64,000 bases of DNA from Trema orientale (GCA_002914845.1 JXTC01000117.1:375970-439969), one strand, 5' to 3'. Shown: positions 32,820 to 45,921, counted from the stretch's first letter. Made by a program: numbers and translations. The notes: a model not told the origin generated them from the sequence alone.

Positions 32820-33165
32820 TGTGAAATTTGGGTGTTTTGTAATTTAAATTTTAAAGTTTGAATTCTGTAAAATAATATCTGAGACTAAAAATTTTTGAAA
32901 ATTAATACTCAGAATTGACTTTTTGAATAACTTTAAATAATAAAAGACAATAATATTATCAAAATTAAGGAGAATAATAACGATTAATCCAGCTTTTATC
33001 AAGGATAAAATTATTTTTTAGTTGTTAAAATTAGTCAAAAAGTCAGTATATGCTATTAAATTTCTGAAATTTTTAATCTCAGAATATTATTTTACAGAAT
33101 TTAAATTTGAGTGTTTAAATTGTAAAATACTCAAACTTGAGGGTATTGTCTTGCAATTCATCCTT
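32820..33165. mobile_element. Diverged copy of the 10889-11245 MULE-type MITE
   Basis: It shares the order of phrases with 10889-11245: GTAATTTAAA, a TTNTGTAAAATAATAT segment, AAAATTAATACTC, CAATAATATTATCAAAATTA, GGATTAATCCAG, AATTAGTCAAAAAGTC and, at the end, TTGAGGGTATTGTCTTGCAATTCATCC. The terminal GGGATnA at the left is not preserved. Confidence 0.65.
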
Positions 33166-33169
33166 CATT

Positions 33170-35588
33170 ATATACAAAAGTTTCTGTAAATAAATAAAAT
33201 AAATATTGAAAAAAAAAGAAGACAAACTCGTAATTTGATCAGTGCCTTTCTCTCGCTCTGAAGAAAAACTGTCAAATGAAATGATAACTTTTTTTTTTTT
33301 TTTTGGGAGGGAGATAACTTAGAGTTTTTCCCTGAATTAATATTAGATTGTTACACAGTAAGGTAAAATGACAATTTGGTCCATGACGAATTTGATAAGC
33401 TCAACTTCAACAGTGACATTCCCATAGTTTGGTCACAATCTATTGATGGATAATTTAAACTGTAAAGCAAAATCTTCACTTTTAAGCCTCAGATGTCGCT
33501 TTTAAACTCACTTTCGAGTCTTATTTCCTCATCGTTTTTCACGCCCGGATAATTAAATTAGTGCATGAATATGTACTCGAGGGCTTTTTATATATTTATT
33601 TATTTTTCTTTTTGAGAGAATATTTTCGAGCAGCTAGGACATATAAAAAGAGGTCAAAAGTGGTAATAATTAATTTATTCGGTGCCTGTATTCTACGATG
33701 CCAATGGTATTGAAGTTGAATAATTCAAAAGGCTCAGTCTATCAAGAAATAAACGCTTAAAAAGCATGAATATTAGTATTGTACTAATAGTTTAGCAATA
33801 TATGCCTATAAATATCAATATTAATATTAATATTGTTTGCACTAATAAGTAGAATGCTACAATTTGAAAATGCGTTAATATATTGAGGCTAATTTACTTA
33901 TATTTTGAAAATGCGGATGATTTAACAAATATTGACGTATTTATGTCTCATAATCATATTACATGAATATAAATTATCATTACAAGATTGCTCCAATTTG
34001 ATTTGAAAGACTATGATTAACATAACAGGGATTCCAACTTATTTCTTTTTCTAGAAGGAATTAATATTAAAACGTTTAATAAGTGCTTAAATGTGATCGT
34101 AGGTTATTAAGGCCATAGATTCGAATACCCCCACTCTTCGGACATTTATCAAATTCGTGAAATGTCACTGTAATATTGGCATACGATGGAAAGCATCAAT
34201 ATAATTATCATTTGATATTATTGTTTTTTATTCTTTATTTTCAATAAACATATGCAAATCTAATATCTCAAGTTAAAAACAATAGCTATTTCGCCTGAAA
34301 AAAGGCTCAAAGCCATACAAAAAGGAAAAAAAAGCTAAAGCAAACATATATGACCCATAATTTCACATACTTGATCATAACTCGTAAGTGCTTGGTATTG
34401 ATAGGGAAGTTTTCGTCTCTACTGTGAGCATTTCTTTACACGCATTGGAGAAGACCCATCTTTTCCTACTTTCATTGCTTATGCTTCTTACCTTCCATTC
34501 ACTTTCTTTCCCACTTGACATTGAACTTTCCCATGTTTTATTCTTCGAAAGAAACTTCTACAAAATTGGTTTATCTCAAGGGTATAGTATATATAATCTT
34601 CTGTGTGTCAACAAAACAACAAGAGGTTCAGCCTATTTTCTTGGCACTTTACAACATAGCAATTTAGTGCTAGCTTTGGCAGTTTGCAGCCCCTAATAGT
34701 AACATGGTAATATGCCTAGCTTTAATCCGTACAGGAATCACCCAAATATAGTTGACAAGGTTTAAGCCCAATGAAAAAAATATTATTAGGAATATACCTA
34801 TTCTTAAATCAAAATTACCCACCAAAACTTGTCGCAGTCTATGGGCTACATGAAATATTTAGAATAATATAAGGGATATCTCGTCTGTTATTACATTTTT
34901 TTCAATAGCATCTTATATAAAATGTGAGTTATTTTCGTTTAATTCTTAAGTATAATTAAGTCTATTTGTAGTATAAGTTCTAATTTATCAAATTGAATAA
35001 TAACAACTCTTATATATCACATAAGGTATCATCAAAACTTATGTAGAACATATGGGTGATATTCCTAGTATTATTTCATTATTTAAGAGAGATATAGTGT
35101 ATTATTTTACTTTTTGTTTTGGTTTTTTTATTTATTAAAAAATTTTGGTTTAACAATGCACAATAATTGTATATGTACTATATGCTAACCAGTAATTAGT
35201 AACTACGAATTAGGGAAGACGAGGTCAATAGTTCGAGTTCCTACATCATTTTTGGGAGTCCAACCAAATGGGAATAATTCTGAAAAGTAACCTACTACTG
35301 AGATCTCATCCGCTCTTTTTCTTGTGAAAAAGATAATTAGTAACTACAAAAGGCTGAGTGCCTTTTTAGCGTTATAATCTCCTTGCCAACTAGAGTCCAA
35401 AACTCGGGTTACCATCACATTTCTGTGGAGCTATATAGATGACCTAAAAGAAGATACTTTTATTCGTGTTTTTTGGATCAAATAATAATTAAAAATCACT
35501 TTAGATGAAGGATGAGAAAGAGAGAAAAGGAAAGAAAACCTTCTCTCCATTATCCCATTAAATTATATATTAAAAAATATTTTATATT

Positions 35589-35622
<34 letters not shown>

Positions 35623-37507
35623 AACCATACCCAAGTGTGCTAGAAGTTAAACTTTTGGCCAGTTGCACTGTTATCAGTTATAGCCTAGACGTACTTTGTT
35701 TTTTGACAATGAAAGTGTTGTAATGAGGACAAATAAGTTGGAACAACTTGTTAGACCTCTAATGGCCGTAAAGTCTTTGTGACATTTTCTTGGCAAATCT
35801 TGCCACTTGCAAAGCCTTTTTGATTGCTCAAAGTCCATTTGAACCCTGATAAATTATTACAACTTACATTCACTGCACCAACAATAATAAAATCTAGCTA
35901 CCAATCTTTAGTCTTTATCTTCTCCTCTTCAAGACTCTTTTTTCTTCCTATCCTATCGTTTTTGTCATTTTAAATAGTTTTGTTTTGACACTAAAAACAT
36001 GATTATGTAGGTTTAGACTTTAGACAACAGGTCGTCATCAGCGCAGCATTATATATGTATATATTATTACAATAATTAGCCACTCAATATTATTTCTGAT
36101 TTGGGGCATTTTTTTTTTAAACGTTCTATTCCAAACGCAATTGTTTAGAACTAAAGAAAGTTTTCAAAGAGAGTTGTACTTTGCTACATATTCTTTGCAG
36201 TGAAAAAAATAATAATAATTATGTTATCGGCCAACATCTAATTATTTTGTCCTCTATTAGAAATAATCATATTCAATTTTAGAGAACTAATGTTTCTTTT
36301 TCACATTAATACTATTCATATTTTGTGTTTGAAATAACTGATTAATCGCGGAAATTTCAACCAATCTTAACCATATTAAACTAAATCTTCTTTTTCTACA
36401 AAATTAGTTGGATTGGGCACTTTGGAAAATACATTTTGTTGGTTAGTTTGTTCTACTCTTTTAAGGTGTGAAACCATTAATCGGGTCACTAAAGTAACTA
36501 AATAAAACTTACAAAAATATAATTAGAACGAGTACATTAGGGATTTATTTTCTTCCATATTGCTAGAGAAACAAATATTGACCATTAGATTTGAAATCAA
36601 TGATTATATTTAAATACATCGGCATAAATTCCAATAAGAATTAAATAGTAACATTTATTTTTTTATGCATTAGATTTCAATCGAACTATCAAAATTAGTT
36701 TTCCTATCAATAAAAAATTAAAAATTTACCGTTATTTTAATAGCCAAATATAATATATATGTATTTTTATATATGTTTTCTTTTTATATTTTCTATAGTC
36801 TTATGACTTTTAACTACATTATATATTTCGTTACATTGTAACTTATTTATTTTGTTTTTAGTTTAGATGACAAGTTGTTTCTCGTTGATTATTGTTTTAA
36901 ACTTTAAAGTTTTGTGTGGTTGTTGTTCATTTAAATTTGGATGGTGAACAGGTGAAGTTTGATTGTTAGTTATATTGTAATTTACATTAAAAAGAAGGTG
37001 AATTATAACTTTAATTAAATGATAGTTATATATTTTTCTTGGCAATGATCATTATATAATAGAACTTGGTAGGATCTTACAAAGGTTCAAATTTATTGAG
37101 CCTATATGTCCAAACCTGCAAAATCAAATCCAACTATGTGGTTGAGTTTGGTTTGGTTTCCTTCAAAAGTTCCATAACCACTAAAATAACTAAATAAGAT
37201 TATATATATATGATTTAATTAATGATTTTAGCTTAAAGCCAACCAAACTGACTGTGAACATCCTTAGGAAGAAGATTTTGATCTTCTATCTTAATTTCCT
37301 ATGAAAAAATAACAAGAAAAGTGTACTATCTTTCTTCTCTCGTCTTTCGCTAGGTAATATACACTTCTCATTCCCTTCTATCTTCTCTTCCTCCTACCAA
37401 ATATAACCTAAGATTTTATCAAATTAACATCTCATTTAATTATGATATAACCTGACATTTATAACAGGTTATATAAACAAGATATATGCCCGACTAGTTA
37501 ATACAAA
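33170..37507. other. Long AT-rich intergenic stretch, no gene seen
   Basis: The only long open frame (34388-34696, plus, 102 codons) is leucine/serine rich with no recognisable domain. A pure AG microsatellite lies at 35591-35619. No RNA gene or clear transposon boundary was found. Confidence 0.45.
35591..35619. repeat. (AG)n microsatellite
   Basis: 29 bases of uninterrupted AG repeat in AT-rich DNA. Confidence 0.95.
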
Positions 37508-37724
37508 CCTCATAAAACTTTTAATTATAAAAAATTTTAATTAGTATTTTTTGGTGATATATATATATAGATATGTATTAAAATATCTTATTTTGATTTG
37601 CTTAAAAGATCTCTACCTCATAAAACTTTTAATTATAACAAAATTTTAATTAGTATTTTTTGGTGATATATATATATAGATATGTATTAAAATATCTTAT
37701 TTTGATTTGCTTAAAAGATCTCTA
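37508..37724. repeat. Recent two-copy tandem duplication, 108/109 bp
   Basis: 37508-37615 and 37616-37724 are almost identical. The only difference I see is AAAAAATT against ACAAAATT near the start. Both carry TGATATATATATATAGATATG. Each begins CCTCATAAAAC and ends AGATCTCTA. The near-identity implies a recent event. Confidence 0.9.
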
Positions 37725-38914
37725 GCTAGTTAGAAAAAGCAAATGGTGGAATTCAAAACCAATGGGAAATTTCGAATGTCTCATGTATTTTTGAAAAAAA
37801 AAAAAAAGTGTGTAAATATAAGGCTGAGAACTAGAAGGAAGGAGAGAGGAGTGAGAGGATTAATAGATGGATATGGAGTGCGAGTTAGTTGATATAAAGA
37901 ATTTTAGGAAAGAAGGGATTAGACATTTAAGTTTTTGCCGATTTCTAACCTCTTTAAATTGAAGAGATTTCAGGAGAAAAATGTCAACCATATTAAAGTG
38001 GACGTTAGTAGGAATAATCTCAAAAACATCCTTTTTGTTTTAATCAAATACAACATTTAAACATCTACTCTCATAAAACTCAAACGTATTCAATCTATTT
38101 TTTAAAATAGGAGAACGATAACCCTTCGTATCTTTTCGGACAAATTTTTTACTATTTTTTTTTTGAATAAAAGTATTACCCATGAGATATATATTGATAT
38201 TTAAATAACCCTTTTTTAATTTTTTTTTTAAAGAAGACCTTAAAAATTATTGCCAAAAAAAATCATTTTATTGTAAAATAGAATAAAAAAGTAAGATTGT
38301 CTTTTCTTTTTCATCTTGAAAAAAGCTAATTATTAGATAATAAAGGAGTATTTGGTAATAGATTTATGAAACATAAGCATATAAGATATTCTATATCACA
38401 AAATTTGATCAAAAAGGTACACATAGAATATATTTTTAAAAAAAAAAATCCTATTTTTAATAATAGATCGGATATTTTTAGATTTTCTGGTACAGATGAT
38501 TAAATGTGTATTCTGCCATAACAAATGGGATAGTTTTTGGGACTACTCATTTATTAAAAAAATTGACCTTTATTCAAAAACTAACAACTAAGTGTATAGT
38601 AATTTTTTTTCCAATAAAAAATTGCTTTTTCTTTCTCTCTCTTACCAATTAAGGGAGAAGTATAGGTGGGGTCTTAAGCCATAATAGATAGGGTATTTTT
38701 GGTACTATTCATTTATAAAATTACCTTTTATATAGTATCTTTTTTTTCAAATAAAGCGTTGCGTTTTCTTCTATAACTTCTCTCTCCTACCAAATAAGGG
38801 ATACGTATAGGTGTTCAAATTACCAATTAATCCTAATTATCAAGAAAGTTACCAATTGGTCCTTTGTGACTTGGCATAGCCTTGAAACTTATTGAAAAAT
38901 CTCTTAGAAAAAAG
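37725..38914. other. AT-rich intergenic DNA, no gene seen
   Basis: A loosely repeated phrase 'GGGATAGTTTTTGGGACTACTCATTTAT' (38528) and 'AGGGTATTTTTGGTACTATTCATTTAT' (38690), each followed by a CTTTCTCTCT-type tract, suggests an old duplication of about 165 bp. Confidence 0.4.
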
Positions 38915-39504
38915 TAAAGATATCAATGTGGCACGGTATCGGGCCGGCCTAGGCCCACATTATGTGGGCCTGGGCCGGCCCATTACATATAGTAGGGGCC
39001 GGGCTAGGCCTCAGTCATAGGCCCACAGGCCCGGTCCGGCACGGCCCACATTAGGTCCACATTTAGTCTTTCTAAATATAATTTTAAATATAATTCTTAA
39101 TTAAAATTTGAAAAAATCTTAATTAAATATTTTCATTTATATGTTTTTAATGTTATTTATTTACTTATTTTTGTTTATTTTTAATTTATTCAAATTTTAA
39201 AAGAATATGAATGAGTTTTAAGCCCATATTTGATATTTTAAAGTATAGAATAACAACGAAATTAGGCCCACATTGTGGCCCATATTCAGCCCGCATAGGC
39301 ACAGCCCACTTAGACACGACCCACTTACGCCCCCATAAAATGTGGGCCGAGCCTGTGGGCCGTGCCGAGCATCTCTATAAGAATGTGGGTTGGGCCGGCC
39401 CGGTCCATATTTTAAATGAGCCGGACCTAGGCACGATACAAAGCCCATATGAACCTATCACATGTGGGTCGGCCTGGCCCGGTCCGGCCCACTTTACCTC
39501 TCTA
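38915..39504. mobile_element. Non-autonomous hAT element with GGGCC-rich ends
   Basis: The left end reads TAAAGATATCAATGTGG and the right end, reverse-complemented, reads TAGAGAGGTAAAGTGGG. Both then enter dense GGCCGGGCC/GGCCCAC motifs, with an AT-rich centre. GAAAAAAG stands on the left (38907-38914) and GAAAAAAAG on the right (39505-39513), fitting an 8-bp hAT duplication with one added A. About 590 bp, no coding capacity; the ORFs across it are products of the GGCCC repeats. Confidence 0.75.
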
Positions 39505-40429
39505 GAAAAAAAGTCTTGACTTATGCGCTCAATTTTGTATTATAAGAATTACTAGGTCTAAGCTAAACTCAAACTAAGTTGAATTTCTCTTCCAAATTTT
39601 GAAGGGACCAAACTAACTAAATATAAATTAATATGCTCGATTTGGTCAATAATCCGTCTTCCAGTTATAGCAAATCGACCATCAACGTTCTTAAAATTTA
39701 CCAAGTTTGAGGTCGTCAAAAGATTTTTTCAAAAAAGAACCATATCAACCTAAAGAAGGCATGCATGATAGTTCCGACTCCCTTTTTTTTTTTTTTGGGT
39801 GTTTCATTTAATGATTAATTACTTATATTTAAAGGATAACACAGTTAAATGGCAAAAACTTTTTCTCTTTTCGAGAGAGAAATTAGAGTGTGTCCTATTT
39901 TCACACATTAGTTTAATAAATGTCTTTTTTTTTTTTTATAGCCAAATAATTGAACACATGGATATTTACAGTTAATATATTATTTATAATATCAACTTTA
40001 GTTTATTACTGCTGAGTATATTAGTTCTTATATTGGATATATCATATTTGACACTTAATATATACACTGAAATAATGATGATTTTATTACAACGTTTGAA
40101 AAACTGATTTTTACTAGAAGAAAGAAAGCCCAAAAATTCGAAAGACCGTATCCAGAGGCTATATATATATATATATATTTGTAATTAGCAAATTTGACAT
40201 AAGTGAGAGTCAATAAAATTGTTCCAAGAAAAAAGGGAAAAAGAAAAAAACTAGTAAGCTTGGTAAGGAAAACACATACAAAAACCAAAGGATCAACAAT
40301 TCAAATTGAATTTTCTCATGTCATCTTTCGCATTCAGCATGTTTTGTTGTTTTTTTGTAAGACATTTCGACCAAGTCAAAACATCAGAAAAATTGAACTT
40401 GAAAAAGGAACAAAAAAAAAAAGAGTCAG
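39505..40429. other. AT-rich intergenic DNA
   Basis: A TA microsatellite lies at 40160-40178. I see no gene. Confidence 0.4.
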
Positions 40430-40870
40430 AAGATGGGCCAATCAATATTTCGTCAGCGCTAACGTGGGATGACGTGGTAGAAACTAATTGGCCGTTGGAA
40501 TCATTTTAAAAAAGACTGCGACGCTTACTATCGATAACCGACCACCGGCCGGTGTGAAGCAGTTACGAAGGGACCCACAACAAGAGACATGGCTTGGGCT
40601 CTTGAGCCGCTTAGAACAAAGGCCCAACTAATCAATAATGAGCTGGGGCCCACGAAGGCCCAAGCCAAAACGTCGTAGTTTTTAAGGGGGTCAAACTTTG
40701 CAGAGTGTGAAACGCGCACGCAGACAAAGCAATTGGTCATGCCTGGTGTGCCCTGACGAGACCGTGTGGGGTTTAAATTTCTCCTTTGACTCAAAGTACC
40801 ATTCCACACACTCATCTTTCCAAGTCAAATTCAAACCCACCATCTTTCACCACCTTTATATATTATTGAT
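40430..40870. promoter_or_regulatory. GC-richer promoter-like island without a recognised gene
   Basis: This stretch stands out from AT-rich flanks. It holds AAAACGTCGTAGTTT, GACGTGG, several GGGCCCA/AAGGCCCAA motifs, a W-box core (TTTGACT near 40785) and, at about 40856-40863, TTATATAT followed by T-rich DNA. The AAGGCCCAA and TATA arrangement is like many plant promoters read on the plus strand. No coding frame of any quality follows within 1.6 kb. Confidence 0.35.
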
Positions 40871-42513
40871 TTTTATTTTTTTAAAAAATTAATTTGTTTT
40901 TGTTTTTGTTTTTGGTGTTTCTAGATAAATGTACTTTTCTATCCCTTTTTTTTTCTTTTTAAAAATTGATTAAATAAAAAAAATTTATGAAAATTTAACC
41001 TTTTTGAATATGGCAAAAGTAGACGGCAGCTCCTCATCATTTACATTAACACTAAGTGAATCATGTCGGCATTAGTCAAGAAAATTAAACTGGAAAATTA
41101 TTGCCGTAAGGACTTGTGTTGAGTTATTTTATTTTATTTGTTTATTTATTTATTTTGTGCTTGAAATATGTTGAGTGAGATTCATTGACCACATTGTAAA
41201 GTATTCATTTAGAAAGTGGAATTTCTTGTGCATGACCACCCACATTGCCACGTGTTTCATAGTTTCAAGTGAATTTTGTGTTGGGATTGATGCTTTAGGG
41301 GAATGCCGTCTTTTTTTAGGAGGAAGAAAAGTTATTTTTGATAAGTGTTTTTATTTTTTATTAAAAGAATATACTGTGTCCTTACAAATACATAGATCAT
41401 GACTAAGTTCTTTAATCTTTTTTTTTTTCCATCTAAAAGTGAGGATTCCCTAGTAGTGACAAGATGCGATATAATTTTAGTATAAGAAAGTCACTTGGAG
41501 TTATCATAAAGACTTTTATATAATTGAGTTGAGTCCTCAATTTCACCACATGGAAATTTGTGAACTTATCAATAGTTCTAATCTAGACATTATCAATTTT
41601 TGTTTTAACCAAATTTGTCAGTTATTGTGACATTGCATCAACCATATCGTGTTACATATCAGTGTCTCTACTCAAAAGATGTATGTTTTGTATGATAAAC
41701 ATCACTTGGTGAATGGAATTCCGCAAAAGAAATTAGATGACTCAATGATGTATTTATAATTTATTGCTCTTTAGGGCATTTTTTTTCTTATTGAGAATTA
41801 ATTAAAAGAAAGAAAAGCAAATATGGGAAAGAAAATATTTGACGTATGTGTCCTACACACAAACCCCAACGTAAGTTACTAACTTCGAGGAACTTTTATT
41901 TCAAACGGCCCCTATCTGTGGAATTAATTTCACGTTCCAATAAATATGGAAAAAAATCCGAAACTTTAAATAAATTTTGGTAGAAGGAAATTTTGTGATC
42001 AATTTCGCCTTTTTTTTTTTAATAAAATCAATTTCGCCTTTTTATTATCATGTTGAGGAAGATTGTTATTTATCACTGTCAAATTAATGGATACATCTCT
42101 TCATAAGACAAAATTTTACAGGTGTTATCAAATTATTATTATTGCTAATTAACATTGTAAGACGCACTATTAATTTTCTTTGTCTTAATTTTATCCTAAA
42201 TATATTCACTAAAATTATGGTAAATTCTAAGAATGGCAACGGGCAAATGCCTTTTAATCGGGTTTTATAGTAAAATGATCAAATTTTGGATATATTTTAA
42301 GTAAATGTTCGTTTTTTTCAAATATTATAGCAAAATAACTGGTAGATTAGTACATGTACTAAATATAAAACATGATGTACCTAGTATAAAAAATTTGTAT
42401 ACTCAATGTATAAATTAAAGTTAGTATATAAGTAAATATACTAAGTATAAAATATATATAAAGTGTATTTTTGTGGTGTAGGTTCTTGTCGCTTCGTTGC
42501 TCATGAGAGCAAT
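40871..42513. other. AT-rich intergenic DNA, no gene seen
   Basis: The 41175-41402 frame has no recognisable content. There is a short duplicated CAATTTCGCC TTTTT phrase near 42000-42042. Confidence 0.4.
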
Positions 42514-42744
42514 AAAGTGGCCCATACACTTGACGCCTATGGCATAGTGAGGAAGAGCCAACTGGGGTTAGCTCAGTTGGTCCAAGGTTTGAGGGTTGTG
42601 TGTGTGTGTTTGGGGGGGGGGTCAGGGGTTCAAACCTTGGTAGTGTGTGTGTGTGTCATTTTCCTTTAATTTGTAGTAAGTGGTGGTCATTAGTTAAGCC
42701 CCACTTTTTTTTTTAAAAAAAAAAAAAAAGTGGCCCATACACTT
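42514..42744 (+). mobile_element. tRNA-derived SINE with an 18-bp target duplication
   Basis: AAAGTGGCCCATACACTT occurs at 42514-42531 and again at 42727-42744. The inserted 195 bp carry a box A (TTAGCTCAGTTGG, about 42569) and a box B (GGTTCAAACC, about 42628). These are the two internal pol III promoter blocks of a tRNA. TG repeats and a G-run separate them. The 3' end is a T10A13 tail directly before the second duplication. A long duplication and an A-tail are the marks of LINE-driven insertion. The sequence starts 36 bp upstream of box A, so part of the 5' end may be extra sequence. Confidence 0.9.
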
Positions 42745-45679
42745 ATAAAGTTTTGTCTTAGAGAAGACTTTCTTTCGTTGTCGGCCGATGTAATTTGGGG
42801 ATGTTGCCAAATTTTTGGCTGATGATTAGATTTAATAAAAGTTATTTAGTCTTTTCTTTCCAAAAAAAAAAATAATATATTCGACCATTTAGCTATAAAA
42901 AAATGGATATTTATTAAGACCAAGTGTAAAAAAATGACACGCACATACACTCTAATTTCTCCTTTCAATTACTCTTCATTTTTGTTAGCTAATTGCAAAA
43001 GTATACTCATCTTATTACTTAACTTTAACGTACGAAAATTAACCAATAGATGTTATACTATGTAACTACAATTCTTTTTCATAATTGACACAACACCAAC
43101 TAAAATAACATACTAACAATTTTCAAAGTCTAAAATTCAAATACATAAAAACATATAAGTCTTTAAGATGTGATATATTAAATTAAAAAAGATAAAAAAA
43201 TAAATAGATAAAATAAATGTATACCTATATATAATAATTTATTATATGTATATATCCTAATAGATATGAGGTAGATTATGCTAATACTATTATTATTGCA
43301 CCAATCTCGCATATTTGTGGGTGTTGTTCCCTTATTGAATTGTTTTTTTCCCCTCCAATTTAGATTGGATATTCAGGGACGCCCATACTGCCATCCCTAG
43401 TAAATTTACAATCGAGTTACAAAACGTTTTCCTTTTTAATAAAAGATTTAAAGAAAAAAGAAACTTATATATACTACAATATCAATTCAAAATTCCTTAT
43501 TTTTGTTCTTCTTTATGGGTAAGTAAATATGACTCTATTGATGAGAAAGGGAAAAAAAAATCCCAAATAATTAAAAGAGAGATGATAATAATAATAATAA
43601 TGATGATGATGGAGTAACCTGTATGTATCCTCATGATGAATAAGGAGGAAAAATAACAAAGTACCTTATTAAGTGCTTTTAGGACCCACTTATAACCCTA
43701 AGCATTTGTTTTTTTCCAAGTACTTATCATGTGGATTAGATTCGGTATGCATATATTCTGCGTTATATATAAACTTTCATCAGATAAAAAATTAAATTCT
43801 CTTAAAAAATAAATATTTCGTAATTGTAATTTAATTTCAATGCCAGCTCAATAAAATAGAAAGACATACGTCTTAAATGCTTATTCAGATAAGTACTCAT
43901 TTCGCTATGACTAATTGAAGATGTTTGGAATATACACCAGCCACTTCATCTTCATTGTTATGTAATCAATGACCTATTAAAAGAAAATCACCATGCATCA
44001 TATGTACATATATATGATCTATACATCATAATATTATATCATCGATCCTGTTCTTAAGATTTACAATCTGTAAAGAGTACTAATGAGGTAGCTAGCTCAT
44101 TGTTGGATATATTTTTCACCTACTAATAACAATACGCTAAAATGGAATAAAATCGTAAAGAATGGTCAGATACACCATTAACATGACAAATACAAGTATC
44201 ATATTCAATGGAGATTTTTATTTTTACTCCATGGATGGGTACTCTAAGGCCATTGGATTTTAATCTAATGGCTAAAATAATATTCGTATATTTACTTAAA
44301 AAAATTATTATAATTAATACATATATAAATATAGAAAGTGATTTAAAACAAAAAAGATGGGTAACCTAACGAGTAGGTCAATTTTTTTTATTTTCTTTTT
44401 AATAACAAAATGAAACTAGTAAAAGATACTTAATAATCCCAAATCACTCTCAATTATCTTATTCGTTGGAAAAAAAAAACACACAACAAAAGATGTACAA
44501 AATTTAAGTTGTTTCACGCATAATTTTTTTTTTTCAAACAAATTTTGATCAATGTAGTTCTTCTATTTATTTATTTTTATTTAAAAAAATAACTTATTCA
44601 TAATATGAAAATTATGCTACCTTGGATTTTACCTTTCGTACAGTAAAAAAGAAATTTTATTAAATATTGAAGGTACAATTACATATAGTTTTAAATTAAA
44701 AGTAATTAAAAAATTAAACTTTAAATTAAATTTTCAAAAATGAAATAAATAAAAAAGAATTAGAAATTAATATAATTAATGAGATGACTTGTTATTGTAG
44801 GTTTATTTCTAAATTAGTCAAACTTACCCATCCATGAAGCAAAAATAAAAATACCCATTAAAAACTCACCCACTTTTGATTTCTTTCCTCAATCTCAAGT
44901 TGTTATTGTTATTGTTATTATCGTAATTATTATTATTGATTTAGTATATACTATTATTATTTTTCTAAATCTCTAGTTAAAAAGACAAATTCCTTTGTTC
45001 TTTTTTATTTTGTCATCCTGCAATAGTGCATGACCCACTACGAAACTAATTTATCTATTAATGATCTCTAACTCTAATCACTTGAAAAAGCATGATACAC
45101 GCTTTGCCCAAAAAAAAAAAAAAGTAGAAGTACTAATGCAGCATCTGCAAAGTTTAAATATCTCCTAAAACAATTAATAATTCGATAATGAAACAATATT
45201 TTCTTTTAGTGGCTTCTGGCGTGGAAAAGATTAGAATTGGCTTACGTGGATTGTGTTCTTGTCCAAGAAATAAAAGAATAATTTCTTAAACATAAAAGAA
45301 GTCCAAATAATCCAAAAATTATTAAAGTGCTTTATACACGCATGTTTTAGAATGCGGTATTTTATACTTTACTCCCTTGAACCATGATACTTTTTCCACG
45401 TTGCCTCTTATGATTAACCAAATTTTGGTAAAGTACTGCCTTGTCTTTTTTATATTCTTTTGCAATGTCAAATATTACACTTACACTTATATTTCCAAAA
45501 AAAAAAAAAATTACACTTGTACTTCCTGAAAAGAAAATAAAAATAAAAAGACTCCTCCCACCCCTTTTGTAAACTAAGTTTTTATTACCAAATAACCTTA
45601 GTTCAAATAACAAAAAAAAAATCCAAAAATTAATTATATTAAGTGACTACTTCTCAATATATCTCTAGTATGAAAAACA
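42745..45679. other. AT-rich intergenic DNA, no gene seen
   Basis: GATAATAATAATAATAATGATGATGATGG (43585-43613) is a short trinucleotide repeat. Around 44225-44370 the phrase GGCCATTGGATTTTAATCTAATGGCT recalls the inside of the MITE at 13533-13789. No gene is supported. Confidence 0.4.
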
Positions 45680-45775
45680 CCTCCAGGTCACAGACTTAGC
45701 CTAATGCTAACCACACCTCTTTCTAATGTGGAGTGTCTAAAGTTCGAATCTCTATTCCAAAAAGAAAAATAAAAT
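45680..45775 (+). mobile_element. tRNA-derived SINE relic
   Basis: A box-A-like TTAGCCTAATGCTAA (about 45696) is followed by a box-B-like AGTTCGAATCTC (about 45741), then an A-rich tail. It has the same TTAGCCTAAT start as the relic at 5200-5285, so they may be one family. No target duplication was identified. Confidence 0.5.
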
Positions 45776-45921
45776 CTCCCATTAATTGTTAACTATTATA
45801 ACTTCTTAATAGTAATGTATTGTAATATCAAATACAATACATTTAATTTTTTCGAATAAAAGAAGAGCATCAGTATATATGAATCACATTTTTGTAAAAA
45901 TATTTAGAAGATTATACATGG

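Noticed and set aside
34388-34696. 102-codon plus-strand ORF
   Set aside because: Leucine/serine-rich, no domain, and the flanks show no gene signals.
35180-35330. Possible SINE (AGTTCGAGTTCC box-B-like)
   Set aside because: No box A at a suitable distance, and no tail or duplication.
39211-39519. ORFs on both strands over GGCCCAC repeats
   Set aside because: They are produced by the subterminal repeats of the hAT element at 38915-39504.
42568-42640. A tRNA gene
   Set aside because: Box A and box B are present, but there is no cloverleaf. G-runs and TG repeats lie between the boxes, and the 18-bp duplication shows a SINE.
42463-42669. 68-codon ORF across the SINE
   Set aside because: It crosses a transposon boundary and is encoded mostly by TG and G repeats.
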